Assembly (NCBI GenBank): GCA_023974075.1
Contig: CM043800.1
Coordinates: 11,120,894-11,184,893, forward strand
Reading direction: 5' to 3'
Length of the DNA: 64,000 nucleotides
Source: Chaenocephalus aceratus
Taxonomy: Eukaryota; Chordata; Actinopteri; Perciformes; Channichthyidae
Position numbers and translations under genes: made by a program. Shown here piece after piece: positions 36,165 to 44,830 of this stretch. How positions within the stretch are numbered: position 1 is the stretch's first letter; each line of letters starts with the position of its first letter. Below the pieces are notes generated by a model. It was not told where the DNA came from, searched no databases, and saw nothing but the letters and a program-made list of their open reading frames with translations.

Positions 36165-36413
36165 TTTTGTCGCTGCTTTTAATTGAAACTGAGCTGTTGT
36201 GTTCATCAGTAAAGTGGAACTTCTGTGTGAACTATTCATATCTTAAACTGCACTGTAACTTTTTATTCATGTACTTTTTATTCATGTATTTTTTCTTTTA
36301 ATGTTTCTTTTATTATCTTTTACTGTTTTTAAATGCCTTTGTCTGAATGTCTTTCATTTTTGTAAAGCACCTTGAATTGCCTTGTTGAAAGGTGCTATAT
36401 AAATAAACTTGCC
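36165..36413 (+). mobile_element. L2-type LINE 3' end
   Basis: From TTTGTCGCTGCTTTTAATTG to GTGCTATATAAATAAACTTG this is nearly identical to the reverse complement of 43819-44080, the 3' end of the L2 copy there. The tail is made of TTGCC units, which continue after the LTR element at 39724, so the LTR element landed inside this tail. Confidence 0.88.
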
Positions 36414-36782
36414 TGTCACGATCTGTCTTTATGGTGTCTTGTCTAGATCTGTTTTTGGTTTTCTGTCTGCGTTGTGTTTTGTCTTGTTTAAATCTGTCTG
36501 TGGTTCCCTGTCGTTAGTTTCCCTGGTGTGTTTAATTTAACCGATTGTGTTCACCTGGTGTCCCCGTGTTTTCTCCTCCCTCCTCACCTGTGTCTTGTTT
36601 GTATGATTAGTCTTGTGTGTATTTAAGTTCTGGTTTTTCTGTCTTTGTCGGTTCGTCTTTTGTTGGTGACTGAGTTCACCGGTGAGTGTTCTGTTTTGTC
36701 TATGTTAGTTTCATTATCCTTGAAATAAAGGTTTATCAGAGTTATCTGCATTTGGGTCCTGCTTCCTTCACCCACCGTGACA
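36414..36782 (+). repeat. 5' LTR
   Basis: 369 bp, TGTCACGATC to CCACCGTGACA. TATTTAAG at 36620-36627 is a TATA-like box, the predicted start of R is 36647, and AATAAA near 36724 is the poly(A) signal. Confidence 0.97.
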
Positions 36783-36784
36783 GT

Positions 36785-36794
36785 ACGAACCGAC
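36785..36794 (+). promoter_or_regulatory. self-primer binding site
   Basis: ACGAACCGAC pairs perfectly over 10 bases with GTCGGTTCGT at the predicted 5' end of the element's own transcript (36647-36656). No TGG-type tRNA primer site follows the LTR. Confidence 0.7.
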
Positions 36795-36799
36795 CAGAA

Positions 36800-39343
36800 A
36801 TGGACCCAGCAGATGATCCTTTTGAGGTGGAACTACAACATTTTTCCTTTTATCTGGCTTGCTGCTATGATTGGTGGAAGGGAGCGTCCAGTGTTCTGCA
36901 GAAGGAGGCCGCTCTGGTAGAGGCGCACCGGTTGGCTATGGAGAAACCAGACTTGGTGAAATTCTTACCTGGCTGGATTTTGAACTTCCTCTGGGTGTGT
37001 GATTTCCAGCCTGCTGACTACAAACGTCTCGGTGGGTTCCGTCTGGAGTCAACCCATGCTTCTGCCCCAGTTCCTGCTCCTGTCCAGGAGTCGTATTCTG
37101 GAACTCGTCTGGCTTATGGAGGTCCACGGAGTATTCAGGCGGCTGCTAAGAGGAGTCGCAAGGCCAAGCTAGCAGCCCGAGCCCCAAGAGCCATGGTTCC
37201 AGCCCCAGTCCTGGCCCCAGCAACCATGGTTCCAGCCCCTGTTCTGGCCCCTGCAGCCATGGTTCCAGCCTCAGTCCTGGCCCCTGCAGCCATGGTTCCA
37301 GCCTCAGTCCTGGCCCCAACAGCCATGGTTTCGACTCCAGCCCCTCGTCTCCGGCCGACGCCAGCTCCCCGTGTCCTGTCGGCGTACCGGCCGACTCCAG
37401 CACCTCGTCTCCTGCTGGCTCTCCAGCCGACGCCAGCTACCCGAGTTCTGTCAGCATACCGGCCGACTCCAGCACCTCGTCTCCTGCTGGCTCTCCAGCC
37501 GACGCCAGCTCCCCGAGTCCTGTCAGCATACCGGCCGACTCCAGCCCCCCGTGTTCTGTTGGCGAACCAACTCTCTCAAGTCACCCCTCCAGTTCCCTCT
37601 CAAGTCCCCTCTCGAGTCATCTCTCAAGTTTCCTCTCCAGTTCCCTCTCGAGTCCCCTCTCGAGTCATCTCTCAAGTTTCCTCTCCAGTTCCCTCTCGAG
37701 TCTCCTCTCGAGTCCCCTCTCGAGTCTCCTATCAAGTCACCCCTCCAGTTCCCTCTCGAGTCCACTCTCAAGTCTTCTCTCCAGTTCCCTCTCAAGTTCC
37801 CTCTCGAGTCTCCTCTCGAGTCTCCTCTCAAGTCTCCTCTCGAGTTCCCTCTCGAGCTACCTCTCGAGTCACCTCTCAAGTCCCCTCCCGAGTCATCTCT
37901 CAAGTTTCCTCTCCAGTTCCCTCTCGAGTCTCCTCTCGAGTCCCCCCTCCAGTCTCCTTTCAAGTCACCCCTCCAGTTCCCTCTCGAGTTCCCTCTCGAG
38001 TCCACTCTCAAGTCTTCTCTCAAGTTCCCTCTCAAATCCCCTCTCGAGTTCCCTTTCAATTAATCTCTCAAATCTCCTCTCGAGTTACCTCTCGAGTCCC
38101 TGTTCAAGACACTTCTCAAGTTCCCTCTCGAGTTCCCTCTCGAGTCTCCTCTCCAGTCACCTCTCGAGTTTCCTCTCGAGTTCCCACTCAAGTCCCTACT
38201 CCTGCCCCGTTGGAGGTTCCGCTGGGGACCCTGCCAGCTCCTTGTCCTGTCCCGTTGGGGGTCCCGCCGACTACTCTCCTGCCGGGGGTCCTGCCAACCC
38301 TTTGTCCTGTCTCGTTGGAGGTCCCACTGTCTACTCTCCTGCCGGGGGTCCTGCCAACCCTGTGTCCTGTCTCGTTGGAGGCCCCGCCGACTACTCTTCT
38401 TCTGGGGGTCCTGCCAACCCTGTGTCCTGTGCCGTTGGAGGTCCCGACGACTGCTCTCCTGCCGGGGGTCCTGCCAACCCTGTGTCCTGTCCCGTTGGAG
38501 GCCCCGCCGACTACTCTTCTGCCGGGGGTCCTGCCAACCCTGTGTCCTGTGCCGTTGGAGGCCCCGCCGACTACTCTTCTGCCGGGGGTCCTGCCAGCCC
38601 TATGTCCTTTTCCGTTGGAGGACCCGCTGAGAGTCCTGCCAATCCCATGTCTTGTTCCATTGGAGGTCCTGCCGTTACCTGTCTCGCCGGGGGTCCTGCC
38701 AACTCCTGGTCCTCTTTCGTGGGGGATCCTGCCGAAGCCTGTCCCACCGGCTCTGGTTCCTGTCCGGCCGACACCGGGTCCTGCCCGGCCTCTGGAGCTG
38801 TCCCGTCAGCCCCTTCCTGCCCGGCCTCCGGAGCTGTCCCGTCAGCGCCTTCCTGCTCGGCCTCTGGAGCTGTCTGGTCTTCGCCCTCGAGCCCGGCCCT
38901 CTGAGAGCCGCGGTCTTCGCCTTCGAGCCAGGCCCCCTGAGAGCCGCGGTCTTCGCCCTCGAGCCCGGCCCCCTGAGTGCCACGGTCTTCGCCCTCCTGC
39001 TCGGCCCCCTGACTCTTCCTGCCGCTGCCTTCGCTCTCATGCTCGGCCCCCTGAGTTTGCCCGCTGTAGTCTTCGCCCCTCCATGGACTCTGCCTTGCCC
39101 CCGGGCCGTCCGCCCGAGAACCCCTCCTTGAACTCTGCCTTGCCCCCGGGCCGTCCGCCCGAGATCCCTTCCTGGTCCTCTGCTGTGCTCCTGGGCGGTC
39201 AGCTCAGTCCCGTCCTCCTGACCCCCTCCACCCACCCTGGTGGCCTAGTGATACGTCCCTCCTCTGGACCCCCTCCACCCACCCTGCTTGAGGTTTTGGA
39301 CTTTTGTGTTCTTTTTTTGGGACGTCTGGGATCCGTCCCTTGA
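36800..39343 (+). CDS. repeat-rich Gag-position protein of the LTR element
   Basis: An 847-codon ORF. The first ATG after the LTR (MDPADDPFEV) is chosen; the open frame also extends upstream into the LTR. Residues 1-85 form a compact, Trp/Cys-containing domain with helical character. A basic cluster KRSRKAKLAAR sits at 117-127. The rest is low complexity in blocks: five copies of an 11-residue MVPA.VLAP unit (about 131-180), 21-residue PTPAPR.LLALQ/VLSAY units (about 185-255), a long PSRVPSRVSSQV array (about 260-510), about seven 20-residue LPTLCPVPLE.PPTTLLPGV units (about 520-645), and RPPESRGLR-type units. The C-terminus is hydrophobic. There is no CCHC knuckle, protease, RT or integrase. 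By position it replaces Gag; its function is unknown. The identical LTRs and open frame suggest recent activity. Confidence 0.75.
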   Translation: MDPADDPFEVELQHFSFYLACCYDWWKGASSVLQKEAALVEAHRLAMEKPDLVKFLPGWILNFLWVCDFQPADYKRLGGFRLESTHASAPVPAPVQESYSGTRLAYGGPRSIQAAAKRSRKAKLAARAPRAMVPAPVLAPATMVPAPVLAPAAMVPASVLAPAAMVPASVLAPTAMVSTPAPRLRPTPAPRVLSAYRPTPAPRLLLALQPTPATRVLSAYRPTPAPRLLLALQPTPAPRVLSAYRPTPAPRVLLANQLSQVTPPVPSQVPSRVISQVSSPVPSRVPSRVISQVSSPVPSRVSSRVPSRVSYQVTPPVPSRVHSQVFSPVPSQVPSRVSSRVSSQVSSRVPSRATSRVTSQVPSRVISQVSSPVPSRVSSRVPPPVSFQVTPPVPSRVPSRVHSQVFSQVPSQIPSRVPFQLISQISSRVTSRVPVQDTSQVPSRVPSRVSSPVTSRVSSRVPTQVPTPAPLEVPLGTLPAPCPVPLGVPPTTLLPGVLPTLCPVSLEVPLSTLLPGVLPTLCPVSLEAPPTTLLLGVLPTLCPVPLEVPTTALLPGVLPTLCPVPLEAPPTTLLPGVLPTLCPVPLEAPPTTLLPGVLPALCPFPLEDPLRVLPIPCLVPLEVLPLPVSPGVLPTPGPLSWGILPKPVPPALVPVRPTPGPARPLELSRQPLPARPPELSRQRLPARPLELSGLRPRARPSESRGLRLRARPPESRGLRPRARPPECHGLRPPARPPDSSCRCLRSHARPPEFARCSLRPSMDSALPPGRPPENPSLNSALPPGRPPEIPSWSSAVLLGGQLSPVLLTPSTHPGGLVIRPSSGPPPPTLLEVLDFCVLFLGRLGSVP
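37590..38190 (+). repeat. CTCTCGAGT-type tandem array
   Basis: Dozens of short units built on CCTCTCGAGTC / CCTCTCAAGTT, about 12 bases each and mostly in register by triplets, encode the PSRV/SSQV array. All three plus frames stay open through much of it. Confidence 0.9.
38222..38620 (+). repeat. 60-bp tandem repeat array
   Basis: About 6.5 copies of a 60-bp unit (GCCGGGGGTCCTGCCAACCC and neighbours), exactly in register every 60 bases, encode the 20-residue protein repeat. Confidence 0.93.
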
Positions 39344-39354
39344 GGGGGGGGTAC

Positions 39355-39723
39355 TGTCACGATCTGTCTTTATGGTGTCTTGTCTAGATCTGTTTTTGGT
39401 TTTCTGTCTGCGTTGTGTTTTGTCTTGTTTAAATCTGTCTGTGGTTCCCTGTCGTTAGTTTCCCTGGTGTGTTTAATTTAACCGATTGTGTTCACCTGGT
39501 GTCCCCGTGTTTTCTCCTCCCTCCTCACCTGTGTCTTGTTTGTATGATTAGTCTTGTGTGTATTTAAGTTCTGGTTTTTCTGTCTTTGTCGGTTCGTCTT
39601 TTGTTGGTGACTGAGTTCACCGGTGAGTGTTCTGTTTTGTCTATGTTAGTTTCATTATCCTTGAAATAAAGGTTTATCAGAGTTATCTGCATTTGGGTCC
39701 TGCTTCCTTCACCCACCGTGACA
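39355..39723 (+). repeat. 3' LTR
   Basis: 369 bp, identical to 36414-36782. TATTTAAG is at 39561-39568 and the start motif GTCGGTTCGT at 39588-39597. Confidence 0.97.
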
Positions 39724-39897
39724 TTGCCTTGCCTTGGTTACTCCATGTTTACTAGCTATAAGATTAACGTTACAGTACATCACTCTTTTTCACTTCTTAC
39801 TCAGTCAGCCAGAGTGCAGATATCACCATTAGATTCACAAACCTGAAACATCATCCATTTCTTCACTGCTGGTGATGACATTGTTGTCAGCTGCTGA

Positions 39898-39900
<3 letters not shown>

Positions 39901-39930
<30 letters not shown>
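39901..39930. repeat. (CTG)10 microsatellite
   Basis: Ten TGC/CTG triplets between the LTR element and the right hAT end. Confidence 0.95.
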
Positions 39931-40205
39931 AGCTTGTGACGCCTGCTTCGATGAAAATAACTTTCTAATATCCATAACTTTATAGGCTATTAGCTTAAAA
40001 CTCGTCAGGCACTAGGAAGGATCACTTCTTCTTCAGGGCAGGGAAGGCGACGCAGTACGCAGGCTAATGTCCCACAGCGGCTGCCTCTCTGGTGGACTCC
40101 GGTACTGCACATTACTCCCGAGACAACATTTGTTTTAAGTGAAACATCCGGGGCTTTTCAGAAAACATCCGGGGCTTGAGCCCAAGTAGCCACCCCCTAG
40201 CACTG

Positions 40206-40213
40206 CCACCCAC
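40206..40213. repeat. 8-bp target-site duplication, right copy
   Basis: CCACCCAC, the partner of 34660-34667. Confidence 0.8.
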
Positions 40214-42254
40214 GTCTCTTATATTCACACATGTACATGTACACACATGCACGCACACACACATAAACGTATACACACACACAAGCAGTTGTAATTTCAT
40301 AACTCGTTTGTTGGAATCGGTGTAATTCCTGCTGTAAATCAAAGTGACTGACAGAAGTGATTACGTTAAGATCAGTTTTCAAACCCAATGACATCCTGAA
40401 CTCCTCATTCCCTCTTGAGCCAGATGTGTATCATCACTCTCTTCCCCCCCCCACCCCTCTCTTTCTCTCCCTCATTACACACATATTTTCCGTGTCTTTT
40501 CTTGGCTCATCTCGACTTCAACTCCTCCGCATGGCATTCCTCCTCTGTCGGCCAGAGGCCCGGCTTCTCCTCCTGATCTAACATAATGCAAAGACTAAAC
40601 AGAAAAGTGCTTCCTATTACATAGAGGAGGCAGCAAGCGGATCAGAGTATTCCAATCAGAGGGGCAAGGTGTCAGTAAGCATTCACACCTAGACCCTCTG
40701 GTTTGAAGATGTAGCAGGAACACTGGGTTCAGGTAACTGTCCCGAACTCATCTCTAGGCACTGAACTCACCATCACCTATAGGTCAACTCCTCACCCAGA
40801 GCCAACTCCTAATTAACTCAGGGGTATTTGAGTCACCTGTGGCATCATGGCAGCCTTTGGTTCGTTTGCTGCCTGCCTGTTGCCACATGGTCACCTTAAG
40901 GGTAAATTGTCAGATACTGTTGTCATGTTTGATCAGCAACTTAATATTCCTCATGTGCATCTTATATTAGCACTGAATTACATTCCTTTTTATTAGCCTA
41001 CTGTCAGCTTGTATCCTGGTCCACCTGGTGTTTCTTTGGCCAAGTGTGATGCCTGAAGTTCCTGTTAACCTGGAGGGATGTGTGTTGTTCCCCCCTGGCC
41101 CTGCTTAGTAATTTAGTAATCATACTGAGTAGTGGTAAATGTATAATTACCCAAGTTAAAAGATTTAAATGTACTTTTGTATTGTAATCTAATGTACAAC
41201 GTGTTTTTCCTACTAGGTGGTATCAGCTGCTGTTTTGCTACAGTTAGGTTTTGCTTGAGTTAGGTTTTTGTTTCAATTTAGTTTGCTGTCTTATATTTAG
41301 GATTTTAGTGTATTTTACAGTTTGCTCGTTTGGACCAACTGGATAATTGTTTCTTCTGCTGTATACTCATTTGTTGTTTCTTTGCCCCTTGTAGTGGAGT
41401 TGGAGCCAGCTAGTGGTGGAGGCTAGGCACACAGTCTGATTCCCTTCACGGCTTGTAGTGGTAGGAGCACTGGGACACAGTTTGTAGTGAGTTTTGATTT
41501 GCAGTGAGTTTTGGTTTGAAGTGAGTACCGGTGGTGGGTAAGGGACACAGCCCTGTTAGCCTGCCTCCCCCTGGCTGGCATCTGCCCACTCCCCTTTTCC
41601 CCTCATTGATTTTTAGTAATGTTCTATATAAAGTTTTACCAAGAATAAACAAATAAATGTGATTGACATTTTGAAATAAACTGTTAAACTTTTTCATTAT
41701 AATTGAACCACGTCTCTGTCTTGTGTCAGTCACAAACTTGTAGAGCCTTCTTGTTTCTGAGGTGTAAATTAAATATCTCCTAGGGCGAAATTCCCCAGGT
41801 GGCGTTGTCAGGCATTTTGGTATTCGGGTGGCTCTGCCTTTAAAAACGACCACCCCGCCACAAAGACATTGAATGACTCCAACTCTTGTAAAGTTGAGAG
41901 ATAGACGATAAATGTTGACAAGGTGTCAGATTACACGTCATACATTTCTCAGATAACGTGCCCCATGGTTTCTGTAAAACAAGTATTTAATGATGAAATA
42001 TAGTTATACTCTCAATGGACCAAATGATTGATGTGAGGACTAGACTCACTGATACATGTCGATGTTATAGGCTGGTTTCAGAGATGTTGCCTGTACTCCC
42101 ACAATATGAAGCTATGTCTGGAGCACCGTCTACATTCCACCCTGTTACACAAGAAGTAATGTATTCAACTTTGATAACACTTTGAGCCACTTACACTTTA
42201 CTGTCTCTATTTTGCTATGTCAATTACTTAACACTTTGAGTATACTTCAGTGGG

Positions 42255-42289
<35 letters not shown>

Positions 42290-43039
42290 TTTTAATTTGA
42301 CAGGTATTTTTGATTGTTATTATTCAGTTTTTTTTAAGCAAAGGACATAAAATGCAAATATGTCTTCTGGCACTTTTCTCGAAGGCTGCTCAGATTGTTG
42401 GACCTAAATAATTGTTAGAAACCTCAACAGTTCAAAATCTACAGTATATTTGACAGGAAACCATAACGATTAGAGAAACAAGTGATGCTTTGGATGCTCT
42501 TCCCTCAATCTGATCCTGTACATGTGGCCCAAATCAGATTCATCTTGAAATCTCTGGCCCTAGGTTTACGGTTCTCAGCCCCTGTGGTCTTTTACTACAC
42601 CTTTTTTACTATTAATAAAAAGGATTGCTAACATTTTCTCAATGTAAAGCATTGCAATCCCCTTGTAACCAAAACACCTTGAAATTGATATTTTCTTTAT
42701 GAACCGTTATCACATTAATGTTATTTAGTACAGACTTAAGTTGGATACATACACCCACTGGTGTTTGCACTTCACCGGACTGAGAACATGAGATTGTAGA
42801 ATAAAAGTGCTGCAGATGTTGAGGCTTGCATGGCTCACAATGGAGAGGCCTCAGATTCTATTGTAGGAAGCAGTAGAACTCATTTTTATTTTCCCTCTTT
42901 CTCCTGCCAGGCTGGGATGCACCCTGCTGCATGCTGCCCACCCGCACACTGCCCCACTCCCACTGACTGCACCCAATTCAGCCTTTACCCAAATCGCTTA
43001 GTCTGGCCCCACCCATATGGGAACAGCTTTTGTCACAAG
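40214..43039. other. non-coding stretch
   Basis: No gene recognised. It includes an AT microsatellite (42257-42286) and, at about 41049-41860, retroelement-like text (TATA-like TATATAAAG and several AATAAA) whose borders could not be confirmed. Confidence 0.5.
42257..42286. repeat. (AT)n microsatellite
   Basis: About 15 AT dinucleotides. Confidence 0.9.
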
Positions 43040-43064
43040 TAAAAAAAAAAAAATCTTTTCAGAT

Positions 43065-43320
43065 TTGCCTCCCTCCCTCCTCTCTTCCTCCTCCTTTCCT
43101 CCTTCCTCCTCCCTCCTCAGCATCAAATGCAGCCTGAGCGCAGCGTCCCGGCCGCGACTCTCTCTCAGAGGCAGCAATGAGGAGGAGGGATCGTCGCCCT
43201 GCTGATACCGGGAGGATGCAGTAACACCCGTTTGTCTTCTAGTGGGATCATATTTGTATATTTCTCGGGAAAACAAACAATACGTTGCGGATTGCCTGTC
43301 CATCACTCGGATGCAAGCAG
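43065..43320 (+). promoter_or_regulatory. prss35: candidate promoter and non-coding first exon of prss35
   Basis: A pyrimidine-rich CCTCC tract (43067-43118) leads into a locally GC- and CpG-richer block (43125-43200). At 43320 there is a clean donor, GCAAGCAG|GTAGGAAG. The coding exon of prss35 has an acceptor (TTTTTTTAG, ending near 48391) shortly before its ATG, so a 5'-UTR exon must lie upstream. This is the best-looking candidate in the preceding DNA; the link is inference. Confidence 0.4.
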
Positions 43321-43818
43321 GTAGGAAGCTATTGTCCTTTTGCAAAGTTATGGAGATCTGTTGATTGAACCATGGTGGAAGGAGCTGTGTTATTTATTAG
43401 TTTTTTATTGTCCATTTCATATTTCTATGTTGTCATTCATTTCTATTGATTTATTTCTATTTGGATTGTTTATTCTGTTTTTGTGGTGAACTTTAATGAT
43501 TTCTTTCTGAGACATTTAATCGGATTTTGCAGCCTAAGTGGTGCAAAAATATTTCTTGTGTAAGGCATTTATCAGTAATAGGCCTATATTGATTTTAACA
43601 GACTTTTTAAAATCCGTAAATCCGAAATAAAACAGTTTGCTATTTGTTTAAATAATGTTCTAATCTAAACACATTGTCCCACTTCTTTCCACTTGCAGTC
43701 GCGATGCTGTAACATATGGCATTACAGTTGATACTTTTTTTTTACATTTCATTAAATATATATATAACTTAATGGGCTATTCATTTGCTTTACAATGAAA
43801 ACTGTGATATTTGGGAAT

Positions 43819-44830
43819 AAGGCAAGGCAAGGCAAGTTTATTTATAGAGCACCTTTCAACACAAGGCAATTCAAGGTGCTTTACAAAAATGAAAGACATT
43901 CAGACAAAGGCATTTAAAAACAGTAAAAGATAATAAAAGAAATGTTAAAAGAAAAAATACATGAATAAAAAGTACATGAATAAAAAGTTACAGTGCAGTT
44001 TAAGATATGAATAGTTCACACAGAAGTTCCACTTTACTGATGAACACAACAGCTCAGTTTCAATTAAAAGCAGCGACAAAAAGAAAAGTCTTCAGCCTGG
44101 ATTTAAAAGTAGTCAGAGTTGCAGCGGACCTGCAGGTTTCTGGGAGTTTGTTCCAGATATTTGGAGCATAATAACTGAACGCTGCTTCTCCATGTTTAGT
44201 ATTGACTCTGGGGACAGAAAGCTGACCAGTCCCTGAAGACCTGAGAGATCTGGATGGTTCATCATTTAGCAGGAGGTCAGAAATGTATTTTGGGCCTAAA
44301 CCATTCAGTGCTTTATAAACCAGCAGCAGTATTTTGAAATCTATTCTTTGACACACAGGAAGCCAGTGTAAAGACTTCAGAACTGGAGTGATGTGATCCA
44401 CTTTCTTAGTGTTAGTGAGGACTCGAGCAGCGGCGTTCTGAATCAGCTGCAGCTTTCTAATATATTTTTTAGTGAGACCTTTGAAGACACCATTGCAGTA
44501 GTCGAGTCTACTGAAGATAAACGCATGGACAAGTTTGTCCAGATCCTGCTGTGACATTAGTCTTTTAATCCTAGATATATTCTTTAGGTGATAGTAGGCT
44601 GATTTAGTAACTGTTTTAATGTGACTGTTGAAACTCAGGTCAGAGTCCATGACTACACCTAGATTTCTGGCTTTATCTGTTGTTTTGAACATTGCAGACT
44701 GAAGCTCAGCGCTAACTTTTATACGTTCTGACTTGGCTCCAAAAACCATTACCTCAGTTTTATCTTTGTTTAATTGGAGAAAGTTCTGACACATCCAGTC
44801 ATTGATTTGAATAAGGAAAGACTTACCTCA
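43819..44830 (-). mobile_element. L2-type LINE, 5'-truncated
   Basis: The minus-strand ORF (44794-44060, 244 codons) encodes the region after the RT catalytic core: LNKDKTEVMVFG, RNLGVVMDSDLSF, RLDYCNGVF, IQNAAARVL, LHWLPVCQRIDFKILLLVYKAL and a C-terminal IWNKLPETCRSA block. It ends naturally with a stop at 44060. The 3' UTR (44059-43819) ends in GTGCTATATAAATAAACTT and TTGCC repeats. The frame is open over its whole length, so the copy is fairly young, but reverse transcriptase and endonuclease are missing. Confidence 0.9.
44060..44794 (-). pseudogene. L2 LINE ORF2, C-terminal part
   Basis: An open frame within the L2 copy, 244 codons, with no internal stop. It corresponds only to the end of ORF2; catalytic FADD-type residues lie upstream of the truncation and are absent. 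Confidence 0.85.

Larger units (their letters stand above)
36414..39723 (+). mobile_element. complete non-autonomous LTR retrotransposon, Tf1/sushi-like
   Basis: Two 369-bp LTRs (36414-36782 and 39355-39723) were compared line by line and show no difference. The ends are TGTCACG...CGTGACA. TTGCC flanks both sides, though it is also the unit of the L2 tail it sits in. The 3' LTR is preceded by the purine tract GAGGGGGGGGTAC. Two bases after the 5' LTR, ACGAACCGAC (36785-36794) is the exact complement of GTCGGTTCGT (36647-36656), which lies 27 bases after a TATTTAAG box, where transcription should start. This fits self-priming as described for Tf1/sushi elements and replaces a tRNA-type site. 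One ORF without reverse transcriptase or integrase fills the interior, so mobility would depend on a partner element. Confidence 0.93.
34668..40205. mobile_element. hAT-like insertion carrying nested elements
   Basis: The left end is CAGTGGCGGATTTAGG and the right end is the reverse complement of CAGTGCTAGGGGGTGG. Both ends continue into GGGGCTTRGCCC-like or GGGCTCAAGCCC text, and an 8-bp duplication CCACCCAC flanks them. These are hAT-type termini. No transposase ORF was found, so it is non-autonomous or has lost its gene. Nested inside are an inverted-repeat element (34914-35697), an L2 3' end (36165-36413) and a full LTR element (36414-39723). Terminal similarity beyond the first bases is imperfect, so moderate confidence. 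Confidence 0.7.

Noticed and set aside
37523..38059. Minus-strand 178-codon ORF of RGDSRGN repeats
   Set aside because: It is the shadow of the tandem CTCTCGAGT array in the plus-strand ORF.
36686..39343. Host mucin- or proline-rich protein gene
   Set aside because: The ORF lies exactly between two identical LTRs, with PPT and primer site on its sides, so it belongs to the retrotransposon.
39901..39930. Polyglutamine or polyalanine coding tract
   Set aside because: No supporting reading frame or splice sites; simple microsatellite.
41049..41860. Solo LTR
   Set aside because: TGTGATGCC start, TATA-like box, AATAAA signals and a CCGCCACA end look right, but the 5-bp flanks do not match and no relative is in the window.
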